Part shown: piece by piece, positions 10,901 through 20,632 of the stretch
Position numbering within the stretch: position 1 is the first letter of the stretch
Layout: each line of letters opens with the position of its first letter
Assembly (NCBI GenBank): GCA_000331325.2
Contig: CM003418.1
Span: 434,001 to 498,000, forward strand
DNA length: 64,000 bases
Direction of reading: 5' to 3'
Source: Crithidia fasciculata
Lineage: Eukaryota; Euglenozoa; Kinetoplastea; Trypanosomatida; Trypanosomatidae
Notes under the pieces: generated by a model
The model's input: only the letters and a program-made list of their open reading frames with translations
Told to the model about the DNA's origin: nothing
The model's database searches: none
Made by a program: the position numbers and the translations under genes

Positions 10901-11228
10901 CCGCAGACGCACCATCACTTACATTGGCATTACCGCTGCTTCCCTCAGCACCGTCGCGACGCCGGCGAAGGAGTCGCCGACGCGGAGAGGACGACGCACT
11001 CGCTGCGCTTACCGAAGCATCGGCACTAGCGGTCGCACCGGCAGCATGATCACTGTTGTCTTTGTTCGTCGCTGTCGCGTTACGTGAAGCTGACGGAGAT
11101 GCTGATGGTGACGAAGACGTGGCATCAGTCGATGGTGCGGCTACGGGATCGGATGACGAGGAAGCAGAGGCGTCTGAATTTGCCCTACTGCCACTCTCGC
11201 GCTGGAAGAGCGTCGCGTACTTGCTCAT
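7911..11228 (-). CDS. RET1: RNA-editing 3' terminal uridylyltransferase 1 (RET1/TUT1)
   Basis: A 1105-residue nucleotidyltransferase. An about 175-residue disordered Ser/Ala-rich leader precedes a C2H2 zinc finger at 181-204 (YSCDACAHF...HALQHH). The catalytic DNA polymerase-beta-like signature follows: GSS at 284-286 and the metal-binding DID at D297/D299, with DFDLSF (D501/D503) as the likely third-Asp strand after a long inserted middle domain. A poly(A)-polymerase-associated region (GYLTSYAINIMWIYY) comes next. Zinc finger plus large insertion plus about 1000-residue length is the known layout of kinetoplastid RET1. That enzyme adds U tails to guide RNAs and mitochondrial transcripts in the 3' processome. 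The C-terminal 250 residues are low-complexity. The start at 11228 is the only ATG ahead of the finger near a plausible acceptor (11429-11430). Confidence 0.88.
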   Translation of the reverse strand: MSKYATLFQRESGSRANSDASASSSSDPVAAPSTDATSSSPSASPSASRNATATNKDNSDHAAGATASADASVSAASASSSPRRRLLRRRRDGAEGSSGNANVSDGASAGPAAVHSSAVANGDEGVGVHVKEAAVVESGSAAAATAIDLDEHNNDESGPGATSSGSTINAPSRSSTVTLYSCDACAHFVTSSYHDLERHALQHHADALVDYSRLRTVAEKLVPVWAEVVRRKHTAIQKLGQEVFRVAVQRDAGAAKMAEAHRARAQLELVVKRWHPGARVFIFGSSVAFGVWDGMSDIDFTVVDVDELEAGAWPPSEKNAVRTITELLRRAGFSFINLEPIAHARVPIIKHHASLPIRLTDEQRQRLCDEAHRAVAAATTSGSAAACQGRDAALPVGESESGVGQLEAELVIARSVRYNLNLPASPLDSAVLEASIRLAVGNAAVQQLWWNRTRDMCCVTLDTTTNAVKAATCSLHFVTAGMRARVQPLHEECRPELHGMDFDLSFRAFGIRNSHLLRRYLLSHPCARPGALVLKDWSKSSGVNNSVNGYLTSYAINIMWIYYLVHHNIIPYVSPTGDIPASLRGNVSGDPEYTAMVDPAWTAEERAAMEAQAGELLLGFFYYYAFDFDWEKDVVSLNQPGVTTKASLGWDVEESAFVGGQQQLQGSTASLNGGAMDGVAAAAAAAGGSTGTLFALSQSFPQQDGGSNNSSSSVGDAGAAARRNRSTTRYSFCIEDPYEENLNLGRHMGVTKTLRVQTELYRGLLSLLKDDVAHSAVFGSSSTSTTTREKVTQSDGAAGAKGVVEPTELPLRVPFRLMAIATREMAVARSAHQRHLSSSSSPSPSPSTSGEFPGLPLAQLTAAFAAQAPAEWKVACSAWNVQQVVHRLGLKVHGGTQVLPRRTVGARRQHGASAPPPGVVPSHAPEPKIKLAQPSAQSLGVDVEASTTARIAEQNSRLLGSLSTQHLSTDMLMAITRGYACLTPAWVAWSKPWAALSAWWTDRREEIMQQSPSATTTAPPLSADAVRTAAAAASPSQRVGAHPEQPMGAMRTTRTQLLRASSSRQVWSSAGTAAVPTQGTAGLAPPPRVVSSAALRRAWRVLLRR

Positions 11229-12642
11229 GTTAGTCGGAGGGTTGTACTGCTCTTCGACAAAAAAGGCAAAGGATTGTGAGAGCCAGAGAACCTTTTTTAT
11301 TATTGCGGCGTCACGTTACGAGACAAAAAGTGGCACGACACCACAGCACTACCGCGAAGTAAGAACGAAGAACGGAGAAGGATAAAGCCAGAAAGCAGTC
11401 TGAAACAGTCAACACAGGAAACAAACAACTACCAGCAGAACAAAAAAAAGGAGAAGAGAAGGTCCAGAAGAGAATACGTGCCGTTGCACACACTTCCTCT
11501 CTCCCTCTCTATTTTTTCACTTCTTGTCGTAACGATGATGGCTCACATGCACACGCGGGGGAAGAGAAACAAAAGCGTAGTCAAACGCCCGTGCCCCCTT
11601 CTTTCCAGTGAGAAGACCTTTGGATGAAAAGGGAGAAGAGAGAAGAGAAGGCCGCGACACAGTCCGTCGGGAGTGCGCCAGTACTGGCGTGCAGCAACAA
11701 GAAGGAGAGAGAGAGAAGAGAAAAGAGAGAAGAAGAGTGGATGAGTCTGAAAGAGGAAGCGGGAGGAATCAAAAGTATGCGGTCACGAGCGGAACAAACA
11801 GAAAAAGATACATTGCAATCACCGCACTCATTCGCCTATGCGCCGATACAGGTTGATCACAACCGTCGGGCATCTCGCGGGGAAAAAAATGGCTCTTTGA
11901 CTTTTTCTTTTTCTATTCTTTTGTGCTTCATTATATTTTCTCTCCTCAAGTAGAGGAGTAGCTACGATTATCTTCAATTAGCAACGTTGGCACGCCACTA
12001 TCCACCGCTGGTCCAGGCGAGAACGTCATCAACTCCATTACCCTTTTTTTTAATAATTTGGCACAACACCCTCTGCTGCGTTGAGGAGGAAAAGAAAGAG
12101 GAGGAGATGCGGCAGTCGATAACACACAAACACTATAAAAAAAACGAAAATGAAGTAAGTAAAGAGCACAGCGGCCGTGTAGTCCCAGAGAGTAAAGTAT
12201 TCTTTGCCCTTCTTTGTACCAACTTCTGTCCGGACCTCCGCTGATGTTGCTGCTCTTTGGAAAGGAAAGAAAAAAAGAAAAAAATTGTTACCGCAGCTCT
12301 CGACAGGAACGAGGGAACGGAATGTCGAAGTAATACGACCGGGTTTAGAACAGAACCCAAACTAAGAGAAAAAAAATGTTGTTACAAGCAAAATAAAAAA
12401 AAAACGTTTTGCGAGAATGGCGTTACTTTTTTTTTTCACCACCATTCCTTATTTACCTATCTTCCTTCTTTTGAGAACAAGGTGTTAGCGCAGCGTTGAG
12501 GGAATAATGAGAGAAAATGGGATCCAGTCAGCGCAATACCACCTCGCCACACATACACACACACACACTCGCACAAACTACGACAGCAGGGAACCAATTT
12601 GCTTCGACAAGCCAGAGAGACGTCAACGCGCATGCACGCAGG
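11229..12642. other. intergenic, no gene seen
   Basis: A/G-rich on the plus strand, so pyrimidine-rich on the transcribed strand. It has several T/C tracts that could serve the RET1 acceptor (first AG after one tract at 11429-11430). No convincing small gene. Confidence 0.6.
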
Positions 12643-13530
12643 CTACAAGTTGCTCTTCGGGACCTCAACGGAGTACATCACGATGTCGGCGTTCGCCTGT
12701 GTCGTATCCGCCAGATCGCCGTTCACGGTGTCGCTGCCCTGCGCACGCACCATCGCCGCCTCCCACGTGATCTTCCACGCCTTCATGTGGCGCGTCGCGA
12801 GACGGCGAATGCAGACGTCACGGTCACAGGCAAGGTACACCTTCACATCAAAGCAGTCGTTCACCGCCGCCCAGGCAGGCGTGCCGCGGTAAAGGACGTA
12901 ATTTCCTTCTACAAGAATCACACCGGCAGAGCCGGGGATGCGAATGTCCCGCTCCACCGGATCGCCCACGCCGTGGTCAAAGGAGGGCACGAGCACGTCG
13001 TCGTAGAGCCCCCGCTCGTTGTACTGCTTCATCGCAGCGAGATCCTTTCCCAGCTGCACCGGGTTGAAGGTCCACTCCGCACCGCGGCGCCGCACCGCCT
13101 CCTCTGCGTTCGGCATCGCCTGCAAGTCGGAGCGGTAAAGATGGTAGCCGTCCATCGGCATCACGCACACCTCAACTCCCCTCGCCACGCCGCGGTCCTT
13201 GTTGTCGATGTCGCGGTAGGTGTCGCGTGGGTCGCCCTCCGTCTCGCGGCGCTCCGCATCGAGAATGTCCGGCTTACGGTACGGCGCCAACGGATCGGGG
13301 TGGTACTGCAGGGCGGTGCGCACCGCATCGGCAACGATGCTGGCGACGGTGGACTTGCCGCTGCCGGGGCGGCCCGCGATGGCAACGAGAACGCGTGGCA
13401 CGCGTGCCTCGGGAGAGGCGGGGTTGTACGACTTCACACTCTCCGCCTGCATCTCGTAGGCCTGGACGATCTTTGCCACCACCTTGGCAAGGTCCGCCTC
13501 GCTAACGTACTTCGGTGGGCTGGCGCTCAT
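12643..13530 (-). CDS. phosphoribulokinase/uridine kinase-family P-loop kinase
   Basis: This 295-residue protein has a clear Walker A, GRPGSGKS, at 53-60. A conserved MPMDGYHLYRSDL segment follows, which in the uridine kinase/pantothenate kinase clan holds the catalytic Asp and nucleoside-binding Tyr/His. Next come FNPVQLGKDL, PSFDHGVGDPV and the VILVEGNYVLY strand. These are hallmarks of the family that includes eukaryotic YFH7-like kinases and bacterial uridine kinase-like proteins. The C-terminal lid-like segment RRLATRHMKAWKIT supplies basic residues expected at the phosphate site. The substrate cannot be stated from sequence: uridine, pantothenate-like or another small alcohol are all possible. 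The start at 13530 is the first ATG and the N-terminus shows no obvious targeting signal. Confidence 0.85.
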   Translation of the reverse strand: MSASPPKYVSEADLAKVVAKIVQAYEMQAESVKSYNPASPEARVPRVLVAIAGRPGSGKSTVASIVADAVRTALQYHPDPLAPYRKPDILDAERRETEGDPRDTYRDIDNKDRGVARGVEVCVMPMDGYHLYRSDLQAMPNAEEAVRRRGAEWTFNPVQLGKDLAAMKQYNERGLYDDVLVPSFDHGVGDPVERDIRIPGSAGVILVEGNYVLYRGTPAWAAVNDCFDVKVYLACDRDVCIRRLATRHMKAWKITWEAAMVRAQGSDTVNGDLADTTQANADIVMYSVEVPKSNL

Positions 13531-15894
13531 CGTCGCTCTTTTTTTGTTGTTGTTGTGGTTTTTGGTCGCTTTTGCTTTTCAAAGCGCGTTAAGGTGTTGA
13601 GTGCAACGAGCACCAGACGATCACTGCTGGTTGTTTGTTTGCGAAAAATGAAGATGCAGGTTTTCCCCAATGGATCAAGTCAACGAGTAAGGAGGAGCGA
13701 AAGAAAAAGTCTTTTGAATAATTGTTTAAAAGGCAAAAAAAAAAACGAGAAAGGGGTGAGCGTGCAGAGATGGAAGTCAAAATTGGTATTTTTTTTTTGT
13801 TTGTGGTTCAGACAGCTGCGAGGTGTGGCACGCAGTGAAGAGAGAGAGAGGAAGATGAGTCAGGTGGGAGTGGTAGAGGAGACGCGGGAGGTTGAATGGC
13901 GTGTGCTTCGTGGCGCAGCGACTCTGTTCCCTTTCTCGTAGCGGCAACGCTGCTCCTAAAGCCGCTTGAAGTAGAGCACCGGGATGTAGCAGCTGATCCG
14001 TTGCTTCCTGATGTGTGTTGTGAAGCTGCCGCAAATAGATTGCACGCAGAGCTGCAGCAGAGCGGAGCTTTTCTTTCCGTTTTTTTTTTTTAACAAGTCG
14101 GCCGCATGCACCCCGTAACCCATTCACTACTGCGGCTGGCAGTTGCACGGCTGAGGCGCGCAGCGATGTCAGCGGCTGAACCGTGTACACCTCTGTTTCT
14201 TCTTTTCGTTTTTTTTTTGTTCGGAGTGTGCAGCCCGCGTACCAGGCACGAACCACACACACTCGTGCTTCGCCATCGCGACGTCGAAAGAATCGAGAAA
14301 AGAGAGGGAAAACAGAAAAAAGTGAAGGCAAATAAAAGAAAAAAAAAGCGTTACGTGCGATAGAAAAAGTAAGTCAAGAAAAGCAACAAACGGCCTACTA
14401 TAAGAGAGAGGGAGAGAGAGAGTAGAAAATAGAGAACAACGTCGCAGGCATCCACCACGTCAGACTCCGTACGAGTCGCATTGCACTTACCAAGAAAGGA
14501 AGCAAAAGAGAAAATCAAACGTGCTTCTTATTTTTCCTTTCCTTTTTTCAAGGTACACCTGCCTCTCCCGCACAACACGCATCACTCAGGCATTACGCAT
14601 GTGCAAGAGTTTACAAACTAAAACAAGATCCACATCGATATAAAAAGGGGATGAACTGCGTGCCACACGCACGGAACAGCGCGGCATGCATGGCGTTGAA
14701 CGGCGCGCAACGGGGGTCAACAACAAAACAGGCACATACATGGAAAAAAAAAAATAGCTGTTGTGTCAGAGAAAAACTTTTTTTCTCTTCTTTTTTTTTC
14801 CCGTTTACGACTCAAGAGGCGGTGCTCTTGACTGTCGGCCGACAAACAAAAAAAAATCGAAGTGGACAAACACAGAAGAAGCACTAGTGAAGCATGAAGC
14901 AAAGTTAGAGATGAACACTACTGCGCGTGGAGAGAGAGAGGATAAAAGTTAAGAGAGTTAGCAAAGAGGCGGCGTTTTAAAAAATAAAAAGCACAAGAAA
15001 AAAAAATAGTGGGATCAAAAACAAAAATGACAAAAGAGAGAGAGAGAGAGAAGCGTTGACTGTCCTTATGGTGACAAAAAAGAAAAAAGCGAAACAATAT
15101 ATCTCAGGAAATATCACTCATCGCAACGTAAAAAGAAATAAAAGAGTTTTTTTAATAATATTATTCTCACTGGTGGTAGCATGCGTCTCTCCTTAAAAAA
15201 GCAAAAATACAAGCCAAAAAAAAAGAGGGAAAAAATAGAAACAAGGCGTAAGAGTGCAACAACAGGGAGCTTATTTAGTATTTTTTTTCTTTTAACGTGT
15301 ACCCTGAAGTGCTTACAGGTGACCGCTTCCAGTTCTGTTCTCTTATTGAGACGAAGGAAGGAGTTTAAGAAAATAAAAATACTGAAAACAACTCAGAGGA
15401 AAGCAATGTACTCCTTGGTCAGTCTCTGTGTGGCTTTTTTTTTTTCTCTCGTCATTTGGCGCGAATGAAGTTCGTTGCATCCCTTTTCTTTTGTTTTCGG
15501 CGCCACCTGTTCTCTCGAGGTGCAGTGCAGAGGCGCCAAACTTAGCCGTCAGCGTGTTCAGGGTGAGCAGAAACACGAACAGGAAGAACAAACACACGCA
15601 CATGCAAGTGAAGATTACAGGAGTTGGCAACAGCGCGAAGAGGGCAAGAGATGCTTGTGCTGTATGACACAGCCAAACACACACAAACATGGGGATAAAA
15701 AAAAAATAGACGAGTGAAGAAACAAAACAATAGACAAAAATGCACGAGAGGCGCACCCACACTCGCACTCTTCGTGTTGGCCATCAACGTCTCTCTTCCA
15801 CTCTCTCTTACCACAACATGGAGATAGAGAGAAAAAGAGAGATGCAATAGTTGCTTTTATCTTCATCTCTCTCTCTCTCTCTATCACAAACTCT
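13531..15894. other. long intergenic region, no gene called
   Basis: This 2.4 kb stretch has many poly-A/poly-T runs and GA tracts (15035-15052) and a CT run at 15866-15882. It must hold the 5' UTR of the P-loop kinase and a long 3' UTR of the antiporter-like gene. An open frame at 13777-14331 (minus) is Lys- and low-complexity-rich and not called. Confidence 0.55.
15866..15882. repeat. (CT)n microsatellite
   Basis: CT dinucleotide run just downstream of the stop codon of the antiporter-like gene. It is a GA run on the transcribed strand. Confidence 0.8.
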
Positions 15895-18594
15895 TTAAAG
15901 TGGGTTGTTATCGGCGCGCACCTCCTTGTGCAGAGGCTCGAAGGTCGCGAAAGAGACGTGGTGGTCGTTGCCGCCGTGGCTTGCACGGGCAGAGAAGCTG
16001 CCCTCACGCGGGACGCAGCTGCCTTCCACAGCACCACGCGTCGGCTTCACCGCCGGCTTGCCATCCGCAAGCGCGTCACTCGTGTGCGTGCCACTCACGT
16101 CTTCCTCCTCCTCCGCCGCCGCGTCCTCGCCAGCAGCGGCTGCAGCGGCTCCAGAGGATGACGTGTCGCCGCCCTGCCCGTTCTTCTTCGACTTCTTCTT
16201 CTTCTTGACGTTGCCGTCCCGCTTCAGCACGATCTGGCCGCCGCGGACAAGACCGAAGGAGGCGATGCAGGCCATGAACATCACGTACATCGCGCTGATC
16301 TGCTGCACGTTGTTCGCGTACTCGGCCATCGTGTCGAGCGAGTGCCTCTGGTCAACGGGGAGCTGGGCGACCATGGTAGCGACGAGGTTCGCCGCGATGG
16401 GACCGACAGAAGCCTGCGCGGACGCCTTGCCCAGGTAGCCCACACACACCAGCAGCTTCTCCTTGTACGGCATCCCACTGCCGAGCTGGATGACAAACGT
16501 GACGATGAGGCGGACGGCGGTGCTGCACGCCATGCAGATGATCGCCTTGGGGAAAAAGTCGGCGTTGAAGATGGCCATCACGTTGATCTTTGCACCCATC
16601 GTGGCGAACAGAATCGGCATCATCGCCTGATCCCAGGTGAAGGCGAGCCACGACGCCACGTATTTCTTGTGGTCCTCGTGCTCCGACTTGCCGGTGCGAG
16701 TCCACATGTGCGCCACCGTTGCGGAGAAGAAGACGCACATGACACAGCCGCCACCGGCCAAGTTCAGCTTGTAGCCCAGAAACACCATCGTGTAGCAGGC
16801 AAAGAGAAAGATGACGTAGGCGAAGTCAATGCAGCTGTTGAGGTGGCTGCGGGTGTACTTGCCGTTCGGCAGCCGGTCCGCCTCCTGCTTGATGAGCTCC
16901 ACAACGTAGTAGAAGAGCACACCAAGGGCGATGCCGATGATGATGCCGCCGACGAACTGCACAGGGCCGAGCACGATCGCGACGGCGAGCTTCTGGTCGT
17001 AAAAGATAAGGCCGATGATGAAGTTGGCACACCACACGCCAATCACGATCTCAATACCGACGGCGGAGAGCATGAGGGAGAGAGGGCCCACGCCGCGGCC
17101 GTAGCCGAGGTCCTGCAGGTACAAGCTACCGGGCACGACAACGGCAGGGGACACGATGCTGCACAGCATTCCCTGCAGGAAGGCCCAGTTGTAGTTGTCC
17201 TTGTAGTCGAAGATCTTGTTGGCGATGAGGCTGTGCGAGACGCCCTCCATCGCGAAGGGAATCGTGGCGAGCAGCGCCGTCTGCCGCCAGTGCGGGATGA
17301 TCTCCTTGATGGCCAGCTTGTACCCCGCGCGGGCCAGAATCACCGTGAGTCCGAGCTTCGAGCAGATGTCGAAGACTTCCTTCACAATCCCGTGCGTCAG
17401 ATACTTGAGGTAAGGGATGTTGTTCCACATGATGCCCATCCACAGCACACCCACCAGCGGCGGCATCTGGACGATGCGGCACACCAGACCGCCAACGATG
17501 GCAGAGACGACGACGAGCACGGCGGGGTCCCAGACGTAGCCGCCGGGCTCCACCAACCACCGCGGCAGCATGTTCCACAGCATGAACCAAATTAGCACAA
17601 GAAAGCAGACCCGAATGAAGACGTTCAGCAGCCGGATAGCGAGACGGCGTCCACCAATCGCAATGATCAGGCCCTCCTTCCAGGTGTAACGCAGCTCCCA
17701 GTGCTTCTCGTCGTCCTCGCACTCGCGGATCGACGGCAGGAACCAGTTGCTGCCCGTGTAGGGCAAAAGGGAGTAGAGGTCGCGGTTCGCCATGGTGTGG
17801 GTGACGTCCGAGATGTAGGCGAGATCATCGTCGTCGAGCTTGTGGATCTCGTTTGCCAAGGGCATCAGGTGAACCGGTAAATCCTTCACGTAGGACTGGT
17901 TGCGGAAGGACTCAGAGTAGCGGAGGCGCTGCCGGTTTGCGCCGCCCTCGCCAGTGCGAGCGGAGCCGCAGTCAGCAGCGACGTCGTCATCGATGTCGTC
18001 ACTGTCGTTGCTGCCTGGTGCACCACCGCCACCACCACCATTTCCAGCAGCACTGCCAGCGCCAGTGGGCGAGTACAGCTCCCCGTGCCCACCCGCTGCA
18101 CCACCACCACCTGCAGCGGTAGGCTCGGTAGGACGGTGGCCGTGGCGGCGCTTCGTTGGCTCGCCAGCGGCGCGCTTCTCCGGCGCGAAGGGTTCGCCGC
18201 TCACCACAAGCACATCGCTGCCGGCGTCGGTGTGCTGTTCCTCGAATGTTGGGTGGCGACTCTCCTGCCGGCTGCCAGCGCTGAAGAGCGACCCAGCGCC
18301 CCTCGTCGTGTGAAAGAAAGGCGAGACGGGAGAGGCCGGCGACACGCTGCGCTGACTGGAGGGACGCGGAAAAACAGAGCCACCACCTGACTCAGCTGCG
18401 TGGAGAGACGATGCAGAGGACTGGCCCTGCACCTGGGCGAGCGGTGGTGACTGCGGTGGGGGCACGGCCGATGCAGCTGGCACGCTTGCCTGACCCGCGT
18501 TCGTTGTCATGACGCTGCCGACACCATTGACGCCGCTGGTGTGCTGCTTCGTGTCGTGGGGCTGCGCACGAGTGCTGTCTTGTCCGTTGTGCAT
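15895..18594 (-). CDS. SLC9B/NHA-type sodium-proton antiporter homologue with altered ion site
   Basis: An 899-residue polytopic membrane protein. About 320 residues of disordered Ser/Gly/Pro-rich N-terminus precede a CPA2-type antiporter core of roughly a dozen helices (about 325-805), then a basic cytosolic tail with a KKKKKSKKNG patch. The core carries the family motif SPAVVVP followed by LQDLGYG, as in animal NHA/SLC9B proteins. In the helix that normally holds the ion-binding Asp-Asp, this protein reads VGIEIVIG, with E515 and I516 at those places (ungapped comparison with human NHA2 recalled from memory). It may therefore be a non-canonical transporter or regulator. The start at 18594 lies only 6 bases after a strong predicted splice acceptor. 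Location in the cell is not evident. Confidence 0.82.
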   Translation of the reverse strand: MHNGQDSTRAQPHDTKQHTSGVNGVGSVMTTNAGQASVPAASAVPPPQSPPLAQVQGQSSASSLHAAESGGGSVFPRPSSQRSVSPASPVSPFFHTTRGAGSLFSAGSRQESRHPTFEEQHTDAGSDVLVVSGEPFAPEKRAAGEPTKRRHGHRPTEPTAAGGGGAAGGHGELYSPTGAGSAAGNGGGGGGAPGSNDSDDIDDDVAADCGSARTGEGGANRQRLRYSESFRNQSYVKDLPVHLMPLANEIHKLDDDDLAYISDVTHTMANRDLYSLLPYTGSNWFLPSIRECEDDEKHWELRYTWKEGLIIAIGGRRLAIRLLNVFIRVCFLVLIWFMLWNMLPRWLVEPGGYVWDPAVLVVVSAIVGGLVCRIVQMPPLVGVLWMGIMWNNIPYLKYLTHGIVKEVFDICSKLGLTVILARAGYKLAIKEIIPHWRQTALLATIPFAMEGVSHSLIANKIFDYKDNYNWAFLQGMLCSIVSPAVVVPGSLYLQDLGYGRGVGPLSLMLSAVGIEIVIGVWCANFIIGLIFYDQKLAVAIVLGPVQFVGGIIIGIALGVLFYYVVELIKQEADRLPNGKYTRSHLNSCIDFAYVIFLFACYTMVFLGYKLNLAGGGCVMCVFFSATVAHMWTRTGKSEHEDHKKYVASWLAFTWDQAMMPILFATMGAKINVMAIFNADFFPKAIICMACSTAVRLIVTFVIQLGSGMPYKEKLLVCVGYLGKASAQASVGPIAANLVATMVAQLPVDQRHSLDTMAEYANNVQQISAMYVMFMACIASFGLVRGGQIVLKRDGNVKKKKKSKKNGQGGDTSSSGAAAAAAGEDAAAEEEEDVSGTHTSDALADGKPAVKPTRGAVEGSCVPREGSFSARASHGGNDHHVSFATFEPLHKEVRADNNPL

Positions 18595-18600
18595 CTAACA

Positions 18601-18602
18601 CT
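18601..18602 (-). promoter_or_regulatory. predicted spliced-leader acceptor AG, antiporter-like gene
   Basis: On the minus strand a long CT/T tract (TCTCCTTCTCTTTTTTTTTT) ends in CCGTCAG. The ATG at 18594 follows after TGTTAG only. The 5' UTR apart from the spliced leader would be 6 bases. Confidence 0.6.
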
Positions 18603-20066
18603 GACGGAAAAAAAAAAGAGAAGGAGAGCGAGAAAACTTAACGTAAAGGAGCGAGTGGATCTGTGAAGCGTGGACTTTTACCTTTTTCAAGAATACTTTG
18701 TACAGCTGACAGAAGCTCGCGTGCTACAAAGAAGTAGAGAACAGGGACAACACAGAGTATTTGTCCCTTTAGAAGCAAGAACACCTCACACACTTACACA
18801 ACCTGATACAGGTATGCAAAAATAAAATAGAAGAGGACAAGAAGACAGCGCTATACGAATGGGTGCGGCTTTCTTTTTTTTTTCTTGTTACCTTGATGTG
18901 TTTTTTTCGGCGAATGTGTGCGGCAAAGGTGTGAATGCGATCGAATTGAGAATGTAAGTGGGCTCTGCTGCACGTGCGCACTTAAGTGGAGAGAGGAAAG
19001 AGAAGAAAAAATCGCAGCAAAAAAAAATAGAAGAGAAAGAGAGAAACGTATCGACGAGAGAAAGCAAGAAAAAAAAAATAGTAAGAGAGAAATAAGAAAG
19101 GCAAAAGATAGCTAAAAGGAAAAAGAGAAACTTTGTAAGCGAGAAGACTGTGAGCTGAGAGAAGTTCTAGTCGTGGTCGTGATGTCGATGGGTGAGTCAC
19201 GGGAAAGGCTGGAAAACGTCAAAGTTTTTTTTTGTACGCGAGACGGCATAGTAGAGATGTTGAAAAAAAGGGAGTGCGATGTGCATGAGAGCAGTGTCGG
19301 TCATTGCAGGACGGCACCGTGGGGAGAAGTAAGAGTTATGTATATGTAAAAGAGACAGAAAGAAGCAGGAGAGGAAAAGAATAAAATATAGTATTTTTTT
19401 TTTCGTGCGGTCCACTTTGACAGCAGGTGCAAAGGGGAAGTGCGGTTTCCAGCGCCGCATGAGAACCACCTCGTAGGCTCCGATCTACTTTTTTTGTCAA
19501 AAAGACGGTTCCTATCCGACTTGGGAAGGACGCGCTCATTCAGACAGAAGTTGATTCTACAACTTGCAGCAAGCTTCTCCTTCATTCGAGAAGAAGAGCA
19601 CAGCGCACGAAAACCGAGCACCTCGATTTCACTCGTGCGCCTTACTTTCCTCCTGCTCTGCAGTAGACAGACACAGACACCAACTAGCCCATACACTCTT
19701 TCTATTTGATGAACGGGTCCAAGAGAGTGGGCACGCCTGTCGTCTCCTCGAGTGCTCTTTTTCTTTGTTTGAATTTAGTATTGCTGCTAGACTTGTTGTC
19801 GTCGCTGCTTCGATAGGCTCTCCATCTCCTTCTTTCCGGCTGTATTTGGCCCTGCTGCGGAGAAACACACGCCAACATACACGAGCTCCGCAGAATTGCA
19901 TACACACCCAAGAACACACAAACACGCAGAGAGGGAAGAAAACTGCCACCTCTTCACCCACGCGCACATCCTCGCCGATACGCGCTTACTACGGCGAGAA
20001 AGAAAACGAACACAACAACTGCACCGTCGCACAGAGTGGCGCGTCGTCCCGCTGCACTCACGAGGT

Positions 20067-20086
20067 TGTGTGTGTGTGTGTGTGTG
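20067..20086. repeat. (GT)10 microsatellite
   Basis: Uninterrupted GT dinucleotide run in untranslated DNA. Confidence 0.85.
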
Positions 20087-20632
20087 CGTGTATGAAGAAG
20101 CCCCGTCTTTCTGTTTAGAAGCGGAAGACAAGGCTCTAACGCTGTGTCTCACAAGGCAACACTGGCATTTTCCTTCCCGAAGAACAAGCGGGCACACAGC
20201 TCTGCAGCAAAACAAAAACAAAAAACAGGCCCGCAGGAAGAGACGCCTAAAGATAACAGTCGAGGAAGACGAAGAAGAAGCGAGGTAACTGTGATACGAA
20301 AAAAAGATTGCACCCAATAAAGAGGAAAAGAGTACGACGAAACAGTCACTACGAGAGACACACATCTGCGAACAACCAGAAGTAGCATTCTGCGGCCGGC
20401 GAACCACCGCACGTCACGGCGACGCGTGCTTTCGACTGGACAGAGGCGGCGGTAGCACAACATCAGCAACAGCACCAACAGTAACGCCAAATAAAAAAAG
20501 GATGGCACGATCGCCGAGACAGCGAGAGGGGAACGAGAAAGAGGGAGAGAGCGACCGCCTTCTCTCGTCCTTGTCCCTTGCTTTCAAGAAACAACAAAAA
20601 AGAACACTGAGAGGGGCAAAGCAGGCACGCCC

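Larger units (their letters stand above)
18595..20632. other. intergenic, no gene seen
   Basis: 2 kb of A/G-rich plus-strand sequence with poly-A runs and a GT microsatellite at 20067-20086. Minus-strand open frames here (for example 19787-20407) are Phe/Ser/Leu-rich readings of pyrimidine tracts, not proteins. Confidence 0.6.

Noticed and set aside
12517-13941. Plus-strand open frame of 474 codons opposite the P-loop kinase
   Set aside because: Antisense of a gene with an unmistakable Walker A and family motifs; composition is His/Arg/Val-rich as in other shadows.
16342-17595. Plus-strand frame of 417 codons opposite the antiporter-like gene
   Set aside because: His/Asp/Glu-rich mirror of membrane helices; shadow.
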